The notes: generated by a model not told the origin, from the sequence alone. Positions 24,279-31,577 are shown, numbered from the stretch's first letter. The stretch: DNA of 64,000 bases from GW2011-AR15 sp964512765 (GCA_964512765.1 CAZEKF010000007.1:18926-82925); one strand, 5' to 3'. Numbers and translations: made by a program.

Positions 24279-25103
24279 ATGGAAAAGTTTGTTCAGAAAT
24301 TTTTCGGTGTTTTTATAATAATTGCTATTATAACAGGCATTATATTTCCATTTTTTGCAGTTAAAATAATGTTTCTAAGTTTTGTTTTTCTTTTTATATT
24401 AATCATGACAATAGCAGTTTTCGTTGGCGGTGGAAAACCTGGTTTTGCTCCTTATCAACCACCTGCAAGTGAATTAAAAAAAGTTGTTTTTATAACAAGA
24501 GCAGAAAGTATGGAAAGAGTATTTTCAGCATGTAATGAAAACTTAATTTGTGAAAAAAAAGAAAACTGGAAAAACTGTCCTAGTGATTGTAAAAAAGGCG
24601 GCGACGATGATGAGCCAAAAGACACAGCATGTTACGATTTCTTATCAGGAGCTAAGCCAAAATGGAACTGGGTAGAAGATTACTGGTCTAATGATTTAAA
24701 TCTCCTTAGTTCGTCAAATTGGGCTACCTCAGTATGGAATAACGCTGTTTCTACACAGATTTTTGGTAATGGTCATTCCGGATATTATCCGTGGGGAGAA
24801 TATGATTTATTTAATGGCATCACTTATGGAAATTATTCTGACCCAAGTGTAATTGGAGTAACAGCAATCTGGTATCAAGGAAAAAATATCTATGAATATG
24901 ATATAATGTATGATATTGATTATTTCCCAGGAAAAGGATATGATTTAGACACAGTTGTTCTTCATGAACTAGGTCATGCTGCAGGACTGAATGATCTCTA
25001 TACTAGTGAGTGTGTAGATGAAGTAATGTATGGTTATTACACAGGTGTACAAACTTCACTAAACACAGGAGATTTAGCAGGAATAACAAAACTATATGGT
25101 TAA
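24279..25103 (+). CDS. membrane-anchored matrixin-like zinc metalloprotease
   Basis: A 274-residue protein with two N-terminal hydrophobic segments (about residues 10-28 and 31-50), a Cys-rich stretch (CNENLICEKKENWKNCPSDC) and a C-terminal metzincin domain. The zinc site is HELGHAAGLNDL (HExxHxxGxxD), followed by the Met-turn EVMYGYY. The W/Y-rich region before it resembles the substrate cleft of matrixins. It probably acts outside the membrane. The third zinc ligand as Asp rather than His is a known matrixin variant. It is the last gene of the accessory block. Confidence 0.82.
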   Translation: MEKFVQKFFGVFIIIAIITGIIFPFFAVKIMFLSFVFLFILIMTIAVFVGGGKPGFAPYQPPASELKKVVFITRAESMERVFSACNENLICEKKENWKNCPSDCKKGGDDDEPKDTACYDFLSGAKPKWNWVEDYWSNDLNLLSSSNWATSVWNNAVSTQIFGNGHSGYYPWGEYDLFNGITYGNYSDPSVIGVTAIWYQGKNIYEYDIMYDIDYFPGKGYDLDTVVLHELGHAAGLNDLYTSECVDEVMYGYYTGVQTSLNTGDLAGITKLYG

Positions 25104-25106
25104 TTC

Positions 25107-25160
25107 TGCACAAATATTCACTGCTTAGGGCTAATTATTGTGCAAAGCCCAAAAAGCAGT
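25107..25160 (+). repeat. direct-repeat copy followed by a strong interrupted hairpin
   Basis: TGCACAAATATTC (25107-25119) repeats 19462-19474. It is followed by ACTGCTT (25120-25126) and GGGCT (25128-25132) pairing with AGCCC (25146-25150) and AAGCAGT (25154-25160). The hairpin ends where the TATATTTAAATA box of the rpl1 unit begins. It may separate the protease transcript from the ribosomal operon, or mark the edge of a transferred block. Confidence 0.5.
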
Positions 25161-25192
25161 TATATTTAAATATGTCCTCTTATTCCAATGCT

Positions 25193-25225
25193 GTAGTAAT
25201 CCCAAGAACTACTTCGGTAGGAGGG
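25193..25225 (+). promoter_or_regulatory. rpl1 leader with mutually exclusive hairpins at the ribosome-binding site
   Basis: ACTAC at 25208-25212 can pair either with GTAGT at 25193-25197 or, as CTAC, with GTAG at 25217-25220 across a TTCG tetraloop. The second hairpin abuts the GGAGGG Shine-Dalgarno sequence (25220-25225) of rpl1. Ribosomal protein L1 is known to repress its own mRNA in methanogens and bacteria, so this may be its control site; that link is inference. Confidence 0.4.
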
Positions 25226-25231
25226 TAGCAA

Positions 25232-25882
25232 ATGGACGAGAAATCATTAAAAAACGCAATTATTGAAATAAGAAAATCTTCTAAACGTAATTTTAAGCAG
25301 AGTGTTGATTTTATTGTTAATTTAAAGAATCTTGATCTAAAAAAACCTGAACACCAGGTAGAATTTTTCATGGAACTTCCTAAGCCAAAAGGTAAAAAAA
25401 CAAAAGTTTGTGCATTAGTCGGTCCTGAACTAGGAGATCAAGCAAAAAAAATCATGGACACTGTTGTTATGCAAGCTGAGTTTGACAAATACGCTAAAGA
25501 CAAGAAAATTACTAAGAAATTAGCTACAAACAATGATTATTTTGTTGCACAGGCTAACATCATGCCGAAGATTGCAACTGCATTCGGTCGTGTGTTTGGT
25601 CCAAAAGGTAAAATGCCTAACCCAAAAGCTGGCTGTATTGTGCCTCCTAACGCTAATCTTAACATTATTTATGAAAAATTACAAAAAACCATTAAAATAT
25701 CAGGTAAAAAAGCTCCTTTAGTTCAAACAATTGTTGGTAATGAAGATTCAAGTGACGATGATATTATTGAAAATATTAAGTTTGTATATAGTAATTTAAC
25801 ACACCATCTTCCTCAGGGAGATAATAATGTTAAATCAGTGTATGTTAAATTTTCAATGGGTAAACCTGTTAAAGTAGATTAA
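25232..25882 (+). CDS. rpl1: 50S ribosomal protein L1
   Basis: A 216-residue L1 protein. It has the N-terminal RKSSKRNFKQSVDFIVNLKN strand-helix, the interior domain and the highly conserved GRVFGPKGKMPNPKAGCIVPP motif near residue 130. It forms the L1 stalk that guides E-site tRNA release and is often a translational repressor of its own operon. It heads the L1-L10-L12 unit, the normal archaeal order. GGAGGG lies 7 nt before the ATG. Confidence 0.97.
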   Translation: MDEKSLKNAIIEIRKSSKRNFKQSVDFIVNLKNLDLKKPEHQVEFFMELPKPKGKKTKVCALVGPELGDQAKKIMDTVVMQAEFDKYAKDKKITKKLATNNDYFVAQANIMPKIATAFGRVFGPKGKMPNPKAGCIVPPNANLNIIYEKLQKTIKISGKKAPLVQTIVGNEDSSDDDIIENIKFVYSNLTHHLPQGDNNVKSVYVKFSMGKPVKVD

Positions 25883-25884
25883 AA

Positions 25885-26994
25885 ATGGCAAACGTAGCAG
25901 AACATAAGAAACAAACTGTACAGGAATTTGCTAAGTTAATTGACAAATACCCTGTTATTGGTGTAGTTGACATGTCAAATTTACCTGCTAAAACTGTACA
26001 AACAATGCGTGCTAAGTTAAGAGATAATAACACTGTTTTAAGAATGACCAAGAAAAGACTATTAAAATTAGCATTTGCAAAAACTAAAAAACAAAACATA
26101 CCTGATTTAGAACAACATTTCAAAGGATTGCCTGCATTAATATTTACAAATGATAACCCGTTTAAATTATGCGCTGACCTTGATAAAACAAAGTCAAGCG
26201 CGGCTGCTAAACCAGGGCAAGAAGCGCCTAAAGATATTGTTGTTAAATCAGGTCCAACATCGTTCACACCTGGTCCAATCATTAGCCAGTTAGCTAAGTA
26301 CGGTATTAAATCTGGTGTTGAAGGCGGTAAACTTGCTATAAAAGAAGACGCTGTTGCAGTTAAAAAAGGCGAAGTAATAGACGGTGAACTTGCAGGTATT
26401 TTAACAAGACTAGGCATTGAACCAATGGAAATTGGTTTGAATTTAACAGCTGCGTACGAAAACGGTTCAATATATACATCTGATGTGTTATTCATCGATG
26501 AACAAGAATACATGAGCAAAATTGCATTATCATACTCAGAATCATTAAATTTAGCAGTATTTGTTGGATATCCAACTGAAGAATCATTAAATATCATGTT
26601 AAGTAAAGCTCATAGTGAAGCACGGTCATTATCAATAGTATCAGGTATACTGACTGACGAAACAACTGAAGATATTATCAGAAAAGCGCAAGCTGAAGTA
26701 ATGTCATTATCAAATAGCCTTCCTAAAGAAGCTATGTCATCATCTGAACCTGAACCAAAAGTAGAAGAGAAAAAGGTTGAAGAAGAACAGCCTAAAGAAG
26801 AAGAAACTAAAGAGAAAGAAGAACCAAGTAATGAAGGAAAAAAAAGTTCAAAAGAGGAAAAACCTGTTGAGGAGTCAAAGGAAGAAGTTAAAGAAGAAGC
26901 TAAACCTGAGGAACCTAAACAAGATGACGTGCCTAAAAAGGAAGAACCAAAAGAGGGAGAAGAAACCAGTGCGTTAGGATCACTGTTTGGATAA
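25885..26994 (+). CDS. rpl10: 50S ribosomal protein L10 (P0)
   Basis: A 369-residue P0 protein. Residues 1-105 are the rRNA-binding domain (HKKQTVQEFAKLIDKYPVIG, later RMTKKRLLKLAF). An internal archaeal/eukaryal insert follows (SGPTSFTPGPIISQLAKYGI), then helices that hold L12 dimers. The last 80 residues are Glu/Lys/Pro-rich and end SALGSLFG, the factor-recruiting tail shared with L12. The charged tail is longer than usual for archaeal P0. It starts 2 nt after rpl1. Confidence 0.97.
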   Translation: MANVAEHKKQTVQEFAKLIDKYPVIGVVDMSNLPAKTVQTMRAKLRDNNTVLRMTKKRLLKLAFAKTKKQNIPDLEQHFKGLPALIFTNDNPFKLCADLDKTKSSAAAKPGQEAPKDIVVKSGPTSFTPGPIISQLAKYGIKSGVEGGKLAIKEDAVAVKKGEVIDGELAGILTRLGIEPMEIGLNLTAAYENGSIYTSDVLFIDEQEYMSKIALSYSESLNLAVFVGYPTEESLNIMLSKAHSEARSLSIVSGILTDETTEDIIRKAQAEVMSLSNSLPKEAMSSSEPEPKVEEKKVEEEQPKEEETKEKEEPSNEGKKSSKEEKPVEESKEEVKEEAKPEEPKQDDVPKKEEPKEGEETSALGSLFG

Positions 26995-27023
26995 AGTTCA
27001 TAATTTATCGGAGGTACATTAAA

Positions 27024-27350
27024 ATGGAATATGTTTATGCGGCAATGCTTTTACACAAAGCAGGTAATAAAGTTGATGAAGCTGGGTTAAAAAAAGTTTT
27101 AGAAGCAGCAGGCGTTAAAGTCGATGCTTCAAGGGTTAAAGCTTTAGTAGCAGCTCTTGCAAACGTTAATATTGACGAAGCAGTTCAACAAGCAGCTCCT
27201 GTGGCTCAGGCAGCAGCACCTGCACCAGCAGCAACAGGCGGTGGAGAAGCAGCACAACCAGCAGCCGAAGCACCAAAGGATAAACCACCTAAAGAAGAAG
27301 GTAAATCTGAGGAAGAAGCTGCAGCTGGACTAGGATCATTGTTCGGCTAA
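27024..27350 (+). CDS. rpl12: 50S ribosomal protein L12 (P1)
   Basis: A 108-residue P1/L12 protein. The N-terminal dimerisation domain starts MEYVYAAMLLHKAGNKVDE, an Ala/Pro-rich hinge follows (about residues 58-82), and the acidic tail ends GLGSLFG. It recruits translational GTPases at the stalk. TCGGAGGTAC precedes the ATG. It closes the L1-L10-L12 operon. Confidence 0.97.
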   Translation: MEYVYAAMLLHKAGNKVDEAGLKKVLEAAGVKVDASRVKALVAALANVNIDEAVQQAAPVAQAAAPAPAATGGGEAAQPAAEAPKDKPPKEEGKSEEEAAAGLGSLFG

Positions 27351-27415
27351 TAAAAATTAAATTAAAATATTTTTTTAATTTTATATTCAAATAAGATACT
27401 ATATTGTGAAACTAC

Positions 27416-28564
27416 ATGGCATCAAATGATGTAAAAGATCTATTAAAACAACTTTCTGTGTTAAGGAAAGAGATTTCTGTACTAAGGTCAGAGTTAAACG
27501 AGCTTAACAGTAAAAAGGAAAGTATGTATGAAGATAAAGATCAGTATTCTAAACAAATAAACGAGATAATTGTTGAGATACGCGGTTTAAAGCGTGGAAG
27601 AGACGATTATACCCGAAAAGTTAGGCAGTTTAAACAAGAACGTAAAGTTAACAACGACCTTATAAAAAAATATTCTATTGAGATCAAAGAATCCTTGTCT
27701 AAGAAAGATAATATTAGAAAAAATCAAAAGTTTAAAGGAGATCCTAGCAAAGTTGCTAAACAAATTGATGATCTTGAGTTTAAGATTGAAACAGAAGGTA
27801 TGTCTTTTGAAAAAGAAAAAAAGACAATGATACAGATAAACATGCTTAAAAAAGAATTTGGTGAAGCTAAAGGATATCTGGAAATTAGTGATAAAGTTAA
27901 AACTGCACGAAAACATCTTAGAGATGCACGAAAAATCGCTAACAATGCACATAAAGCTGTCCAGGATAATGCAAAGAATAGTCAAGAAAAACATGAAAAA
28001 ATTATTGAGTTGTCCAAACAAATTGATGATTTAAAAGAAAAAGAAAAACAAGCATTCCCTAAATTTTCTGAAGCTAAAGAAGCGTTTAACAAGATTAATG
28101 ATAAATTAAAAGAAAAGCTTGTTAAAATGAATAATATTAACGACGAGTTAAGAAGACATAAAGTTAAAACTAAAGAAAAAAAGAAAGAAGCTGAAAAGAA
28201 AACTTTAGAAGAAAAAAGTAAAGAAGTAGATGAGAAGATAAAGACTAGAAAGAAGTTAACAACCGAAGATCTGTTAGTATTTCAAAAAACTATGGAAGAA
28301 GAAAGTAAAGAGAATAAGGAAGAAAAGAAAGAAACTAAAAAACCATCTAAGAAAAAAACTAGTAAAAAGAAAGCTACAAGTAAGAAAAAGAAAATAGAGA
28401 AAGAAAAAAGCAAAGATAAAGATAATAAAGAAGATAATTCGGTTCTAAAATCTCCGCGAGGAGAAACAGAGAAGGCAAAGCCTTCGAAGGCTGAACCAAT
28501 CAAACAACCAAATACTGATTCTGACGAGACTGAAACTAAAGAAGTTCAAACTTTTTTAGAATGA
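27416..28564 (+). CDS. archaeal long coiled-coil protein (COG1340-like) with charged tail
   Basis: A 382-residue protein. Residues 5-250 are a continuous coiled coil with a central YTRKVRQFKQERKVNNDL and FKGDPSKVAKQIDDLEFKIE, matching the archaeal COG1340-type coiled-coil family found near ribosomal genes. The hallmark 'D-x-x-KI-TEG-S-EKE' region is present. Residues 290-350 are nearly all Lys, Glu and Ser. A GC-rich structured stretch interrupts this tail at codons 342-361 (see 28441-28497). The function is unknown; ribosome or nucleic-acid association has been suggested for the family only by context. Confidence 0.75.
   Translation: MASNDVKDLLKQLSVLRKEISVLRSELNELNSKKESMYEDKDQYSKQINEIIVEIRGLKRGRDDYTRKVRQFKQERKVNNDLIKKYSIEIKESLSKKDNIRKNQKFKGDPSKVAKQIDDLEFKIETEGMSFEKEKKTMIQINMLKKEFGEAKGYLEISDKVKTARKHLRDARKIANNAHKAVQDNAKNSQEKHEKIIELSKQIDDLKEKEKQAFPKFSEAKEAFNKINDKLKEKLVKMNNINDELRRHKVKTKEKKKEAEKKTLEEKSKEVDEKIKTRKKLTTEDLLVFQKTMEEESKENKEEKKETKKPSKKKTSKKKATSKKKKIEKEKSKDKDNKEDNSVLKSPRGETEKAKPSKAEPIKQPNTDSDETETKEVQTFLE
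28441..28497 (+). repeat. GC-rich multi-hairpin insert inside a coding region
   Basis: Outer arms GGTTC (28441-28445) and GAACC (28493-28497) enclose TCTCC-GCGA-GGAGA (28451-28464) and GAAGGC-AAA-GCCTTC (28471-28485), the latter followed by another GAAGGC (28486-28491). The stretch is 57 nt, or 19 codons, and encodes residues unlike the Lys/Glu-rich surroundings. It looks like an in-frame palindromic insertion of a different type from the A/B/C family. Confidence 0.5.
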
Positions 28565-28605
28565 ATTAAAAGATAATTCTTAAATTTAAAAAAATATTAA
28601 TAGAA

Positions 28606-28944
28606 TTATTCAGCTTTTTCTTCAGAAGGTTCTTCAGCAGCTGGTTCTGGTTCAGGAGTTTCTTCAACTTCTTTCTCTTCAACAGGTGATTCTTCTGTTT
28701 TTTCAGGTTCTGGTGCTTTTTCTTCTGGTTTCTCTACTGGTGTTTCATCAACTGGAGCATCAGGTTTTTTTGAATCACCAAATGTACTATAACCACACTT
28801 ACCGCAAGAATTTCTGTTACCATGGTTAGCCATGAAAACGCCTGGACCGCATTTTGGACAGGTTTGGTTTTTAGCTTTACCTTGGTCGTACATTTCATTC
28901 ATTTTAACAACTCTTCTGTTTTTTCTTTGTTTTTTATCTGCCAT
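28606..28944 (-). CDS. rps27ae: 30S ribosomal protein S27Ae with acidic extension
   Basis: The first 60 residues are S27Ae: CPKCGPGVFMANHGNRNSCG then KCGYSTF, providing the four zinc Cys. The remaining 50 residues are an acidic Pro/Glu tail (repeats of EEKAPEPEKTEESPVEEKE type) not found in ordinary archaeal S27Ae. It is the last gene of the minus-strand transcription/translation unit and starts 2 nt after S24e. The tail composition resembles that of S24e and the HIT protein in this window. Confidence 0.93.
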   Translation of the reverse strand: MADKKQRKNRRVVKMNEMYDQGKAKNQTCPKCGPGVFMANHGNRNSCGKCGYSTFGDSKKPDAPVDETPVEKPEEKAPEPEKTEESPVEEKEVEETPEPEPAAEEPSEEKAE

Positions 28945-28946
28945 TT

Positions 28947-29417
28947 TTATTCTTCCTTAGTCTCTTCTTTTTTTTCTTCTTCAGCTACTGGTTCTTCTGC
29001 GGGTTTTTTTTCAGTTGCAGGTTCTTTTGCTGGTTTCTCCTCAGATGTTTCAGGTTTAGCCTCTGCTACTGGAGCTTCCTCACCGTCTTTCTTAGGTTGT
29101 TGCTGTTCAGGTTTAGGAGGTTTTTCTTCAACTTCTTTAGTAACTTCTTCGCCTTTTTGTTTTTTTAACAGATCTTCATGTTCAAACAGTTCCATTTTTT
29201 CTTTGTCATCATAAATGTGTACAAACACTTTAGTTTTATTTTTACCAAACTGTTGATAAATATGTTTAATAGCTATCATATCTTCTTTAACTTTGAACTT
29301 TTTAGCAATTTCTTTTGTTAAATCTTGTCTTGATGGTGTTGCACCTGTGTTCTCTACCATCAAAGTTACTCTTTTCCGTGACAAGAGTTTCATATCTTTT
29401 TCTTTAATAACTTCCAT
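28947..29417 (-). CDS. rps24e: 30S ribosomal protein S24e with charged extension
   Basis: Residues 1-100 are S24e: KLLSRKRVTLMVENTGATPS, RQDLTKEIAKKFKVKEDMI and IYQQFGKNKTKVFVHIYDDK. The C-terminal 50 residues are Glu/Lys/Pro/Ala-rich and end in acidic repeats, an unusual extension. It binds 16S rRNA in the small subunit. The order Rpo7 - Spt4 - S24e - S27Ae is a conserved archaeal arrangement. Confidence 0.94.
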   Translation of the reverse strand: MEVIKEKDMKLLSRKRVTLMVENTGATPSRQDLTKEIAKKFKVKEDMIAIKHIYQQFGKNKTKVFVHIYDDKEKMELFEHEDLLKKQKGEEVTKEVEEKPPKPEQQQPKKDGEEAPVAEAKPETSEEKPAKEPATEKKPAEEPVAEEEKKEETKEE

Positions 29418-29431
29418 TTAATTAACACCTT

Positions 29432-29620
29432 TTACCTTACTTTAATTGCGTATTTCCCCTTTTCTTTCATACCTATTTGTTGTGCAATAAACGATTTGTT
29501 AACGTCTAATATGTTCAGCCTACCTTGGTAAACAGTACTGAACTGGTTAGTTTTACAAACAGGGCATACTGCACCTTCTACAAACTTTTTACATGTTTTA
29601 CATACTTTATCTTTTGCCAT
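29432..29620 (-). CDS. spt4: transcription elongation factor Spt4 (RpoE'')
   Basis: A 62-residue zinc protein: CKTCKKF and CPVCKTN supply four Cys, followed by the Spt4 core FSTVYQGRLNILDVNKSFIA. With Spt5 it forms the processivity clamp of RNA polymerase. I chose ATG 29620 because GAGTGAT lies just upstream; a GTG three codons earlier is the alternative. It overlaps the end of the CBS gene by 14 nt. Confidence 0.95.
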   Translation of the reverse strand: MAKDKVCKTCKKFVEGAVCPVCKTNQFSTVYQGRLNILDVNKSFIAQQIGMKEKGKYAIKVR

Positions 29621-29972
29621 TTTTATCACTCAATACTTCCATAACATCTTTAGCTGTTGCAATACCAACAACTTTTTTATCTTTAACAACTAATAATCTT
29701 CTGAAATTGTTTTCTGACATTAACCGACTAGCTTCAACAATGTCTGAGTCATGGTTAATAGTTACAACATCTTCAGTCATGATTTTTTTTAATTTACTGT
29801 TTGTTGTAAGTTCTTTTGCCAATAATCTTCTTAATAAATCACGTTCAGTAACAATACCGATTGGCCAACCGTTTTCTGTTATTGGCATACTACCAAAATC
29901 ATGCTTGTCCATGATGTCAACTGCTTCTTTAACAGTCATGTTTTTATCCGCAGTCATTACTGGTTTTGACAT
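29607..29972 (-). CDS. tandem CBS-domain protein
   Basis: A 121-residue protein with two CBS motifs: SKPVMTADKNMTVKEAVDIM, DFGSMPITENGWPIGIVTER as the first, and KIMTEDVVTINHDSDIVEAS, NFRRLLVVKDKKVVGIATAK as the second. CBS pairs bind adenosyl ligands and regulate partners. Its insertion between rpo7 and spt4 interrupts an otherwise conserved pair. A three-hairpin repeat element fills the 109-nt gap to rpo7 and ends about 26 nt before its ATG; it overlaps the spt4 start. Confidence 0.9.
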   Translation of the reverse strand: MSKPVMTADKNMTVKEAVDIMDKHDFGSMPITENGWPIGIVTERDLLRRLLAKELTTNSKLKKIMTEDVVTINHDSDIVEASRLMSENNFRRLLVVKDKKVVGIATAKDVMEVLSDKNGKR

Positions 29973-29997
29973 CCAATCTTCAATTTTTATTTTTTTT

Positions 29998-30095
29998 CAC
30001 CTTCAAAAAGTTATTTTTGGAGGTGCCAAAAATTTATGATTCCCTAAAAACTCCAAGGGAGTTTTTGGGCCCTGGAAAATCTTATTTTCCATGGG
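29998..30095 (-). repeat. palindromic element copy B, three hairpins across the rpo7 stop
   Basis: Arms CACCTTCAAAAA/TTTTTGGAGGTG (29998-30009, 30014-30025), CCTAAAAACTCC/GGAGTTTTTGGG (30043-30054, 30058-30069) and CCCTGGAAAAT/ATTTTCCATGGG (30070-30080, 30084-30095) form three adjacent hairpins. The last two match copy A2 in order, wording and in the A-G mispair. The rpo7 stop codon (30082-30084) lies in the loop of the last hairpin. Confidence 0.8.
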
Positions 30096-30651
30096 TTTTA
30101 GCACCACTTTTACTCGGGTTTAAATCTTCAGGGATCCAATCTAATCTTCCTAAACCTTTTTGCCGCATTGTTAAACCAAATTTTGGGTTTGTAATGTCTT
30201 TATAACTAACTGCAATGACTCTTGCACGACATTTATCACCAACCTTCAAATTCTTTTTACTTTCTTTACCAAGCAAGACTTTATCTTTGCTAAATGAAAC
30301 AAAATCATCCATTGTCTGGCTAATATGAATCATGCCTTCAATTGGACCTAAATTAACAAAAGCTCCAAAATCTGCCATGTCTTTAATCTGGCCAGGAACT
30401 ACTTCCTGTAGCTCAGGTTTAAAGGTTACTAATGAAAATGTTGTTTCATAGTACGCTGCACCATCGCCAGGTATGATTTTACCTTGCTGAATATCTTCAA
30501 TGGTTGACACGTCTATGATTATCCCCATTTCTTTTGAAATAAACCCTTCATAATCCTCTTTAATTTGTTTCAAAAGTGCTGTTTCTACGTCTTCACCAAA
30601 CAATTTTGGCGGTACTCTTATATGATCTTTGACAACAGTTTTATAGAACAT
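30082..30651 (-). CDS. rpo7: RNA polymerase subunit Rpo7 (RpoE')
   Basis: A 189-residue subunit. The N-terminal tip domain starts MFYKTVVKDHIRVPPKLFGE, and the C-terminal S1 domain is VVPGQIKDMADFGAFVNLGP, IEGMIHISQTMDDF. With Rpo4 it forms the RNA-binding stalk. It starts inside the end of the upstream PIN gene (11-nt overlap). Its last codons (HGK) and stop lie within repeat copy B, so the element probably replaced or extended the original C-terminus by a few residues. Confidence 0.95.
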   Translation of the reverse strand: MFYKTVVKDHIRVPPKLFGEDVETALLKQIKEDYEGFISKEMGIIIDVSTIEDIQQGKIIPGDGAAYYETTFSLVTFKPELQEVVPGQIKDMADFGAFVNLGPIEGMIHISQTMDDFVSFSKDKVLLGKESKKNLKVGDKCRARVIAVSYKDITNPKFGLTMRQKGLGRLDWIPEDLNPSKSGAKTHGK

Positions 30652-31054
30652 CTTTAATCTCCAGTTTTTTATTTCTTGAATATATAACTTTAATACCTTT
30701 TTGTTTTAACTTATTTTTTAATATTTTATCTTGCGTTGCGACGTATGTATTTTCATTAGCGATTTTTAGTATTATATCGTCTACAATAGGACTTTTGGAA
30801 TCTACAGTCATATTTAAGTGTTTTGGCTCGAGGATAACTATGTTTTTTTTTTTAATTAATTGTAATGCCAAACCCGCTGATTCTTTATGTTTACCTTTCT
30901 GGTTTTCAATTATTGAATTAAGTTCGTCAATTGTTTTATTTATTATACAAATTTCGTACGGTTCATGGATAATTCTTTCAATTTCTGTGAAAATGTCAAT
31001 TTTTAATGTAAATGGAACTAGCAAAAAGTTAGTGTCTAAAATGATTTGTTTCAT
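30641..31054 (-). CDS. PIN-domain protein, Fcf1/Utp24-like
   Basis: A 137-residue PIN protein. Catalytic acidic residues are in IILDTNFLLVP, INKTIDELNSI, PIVDDIILKIA and VATQDKILKNKL, with the family-specific KGIKVIYSRNKK end. In archaea this gene lies between the aIF2-gamma gene and rpoE' and is related to the rRNA-processing nuclease Fcf1/Utp24. It is first in the PIN-Rpo7-CBS-Spt4-S24e-S27Ae unit here, without aIF2-gamma upstream. It is unrelated at sequence level to the three accessory PIN proteins at 22.8-24.1 kb. Confidence 0.85.
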   Translation of the reverse strand: MKQIILDTNFLLVPFTLKIDIFTEIERIIHEPYEICIINKTIDELNSIIENQKGKHKESAGLALQLIKKKNIVILEPKHLNMTVDSKSPIVDDIILKIANENTYVATQDKILKNKLKQKGIKVIYSRNKKLEIKDVL

Positions 31055-31149
31055 ACTTTATTGGTAGAAAGGGTTGATTTATATGTTTTTTTGATATGTT
31101 TAATGAGAAAACAACACATTTAAATAAAAGGTTTGACATCTTAAACACT

Positions 31150-31350
31150 ATGAAAGTAACAGTTGTATTGGAACCTCAAGATGAAGGAGGGTTTACTGTA
31201 CATGTACCTTCTCTTCCTGGATGTATTTCTCAGGGAGATACAAAGAAAGAAGCTTTAGAGAACATTAAAGAAGCAATTGAATTGTATCTTGAAGCAGATA
31301 CAAATGAGTTAGTTGCATACACTGGAGAAAGAGCGGTTGTTTCTGTATGA
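31150..31350 (+). CDS. hicB: HicB-like antitoxin, short form
   Basis: A 66-residue HicB core: VTVVLEPQDEGGFTVHVPSL then PGCISQGDTKKEALENIKEA, the degraded RNase H-like fold of HicB. There is no C-terminal DNA-binding domain, so it is the short type. I chose ATG 31150; TTTAAATA at 31119-31126 is about 27 nt upstream, suggesting a leaderless transcript. It overlaps the HicA-like gene by 4 nt. It would neutralise the toxin by direct contact. Confidence 0.82.
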   Translation: MKVTVVLEPQDEGGFTVHVPSLPGCISQGDTKKEALENIKEAIELYLEADTNELVAYTGERAVVSV

Positions 31351-31571
31351 GCCTGCCTGTGGTTTCAGGAATTGAAGTTATTAAACGGCTTAAGAAAATT
31401 GGTTTTGTAGCTACAAGGCAAAAAGGATCTCATGTTAGACTAGAAAAATCTATAGATGAAACAACGATTAAACTAACTGTTCCATTACATAAAGAGCTAA
31501 AGAAAGGTACTCTTAACTGTATTATTAAAGAAGCAGGGTTGAGTGTTGATGAATTTAATAAGTTAAAGTGA
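31347..31571 (+). CDS. hicA: HicA/YcfA-like mRNA interferase toxin
   Basis: A 74-residue dsRBD-like HicA protein: GIEVIKRLKKIGFVATRQKG with SHVRLE containing the catalytic His, then VPLHKELKKGTLNCIIKEAG. All core positions are present, so it should be active. The order antitoxin-toxin is the reverse of classic hicA-hicB but common in archaea and cyanobacteria. The next gene begins 6 nt downstream. Confidence 0.85.
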   Translation: MSLPVVSGIEVIKRLKKIGFVATRQKGSHVRLEKSIDETTIKLTVPLHKELKKGTLNCIIKEAGLSVDEFNKLK

Positions 31572-31577
31572 TTAATA

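Noticed and set aside
25869..26597. 242-residue minus-strand ORF
   Set aside because: It is antisense to rpl10, whose identity is certain.
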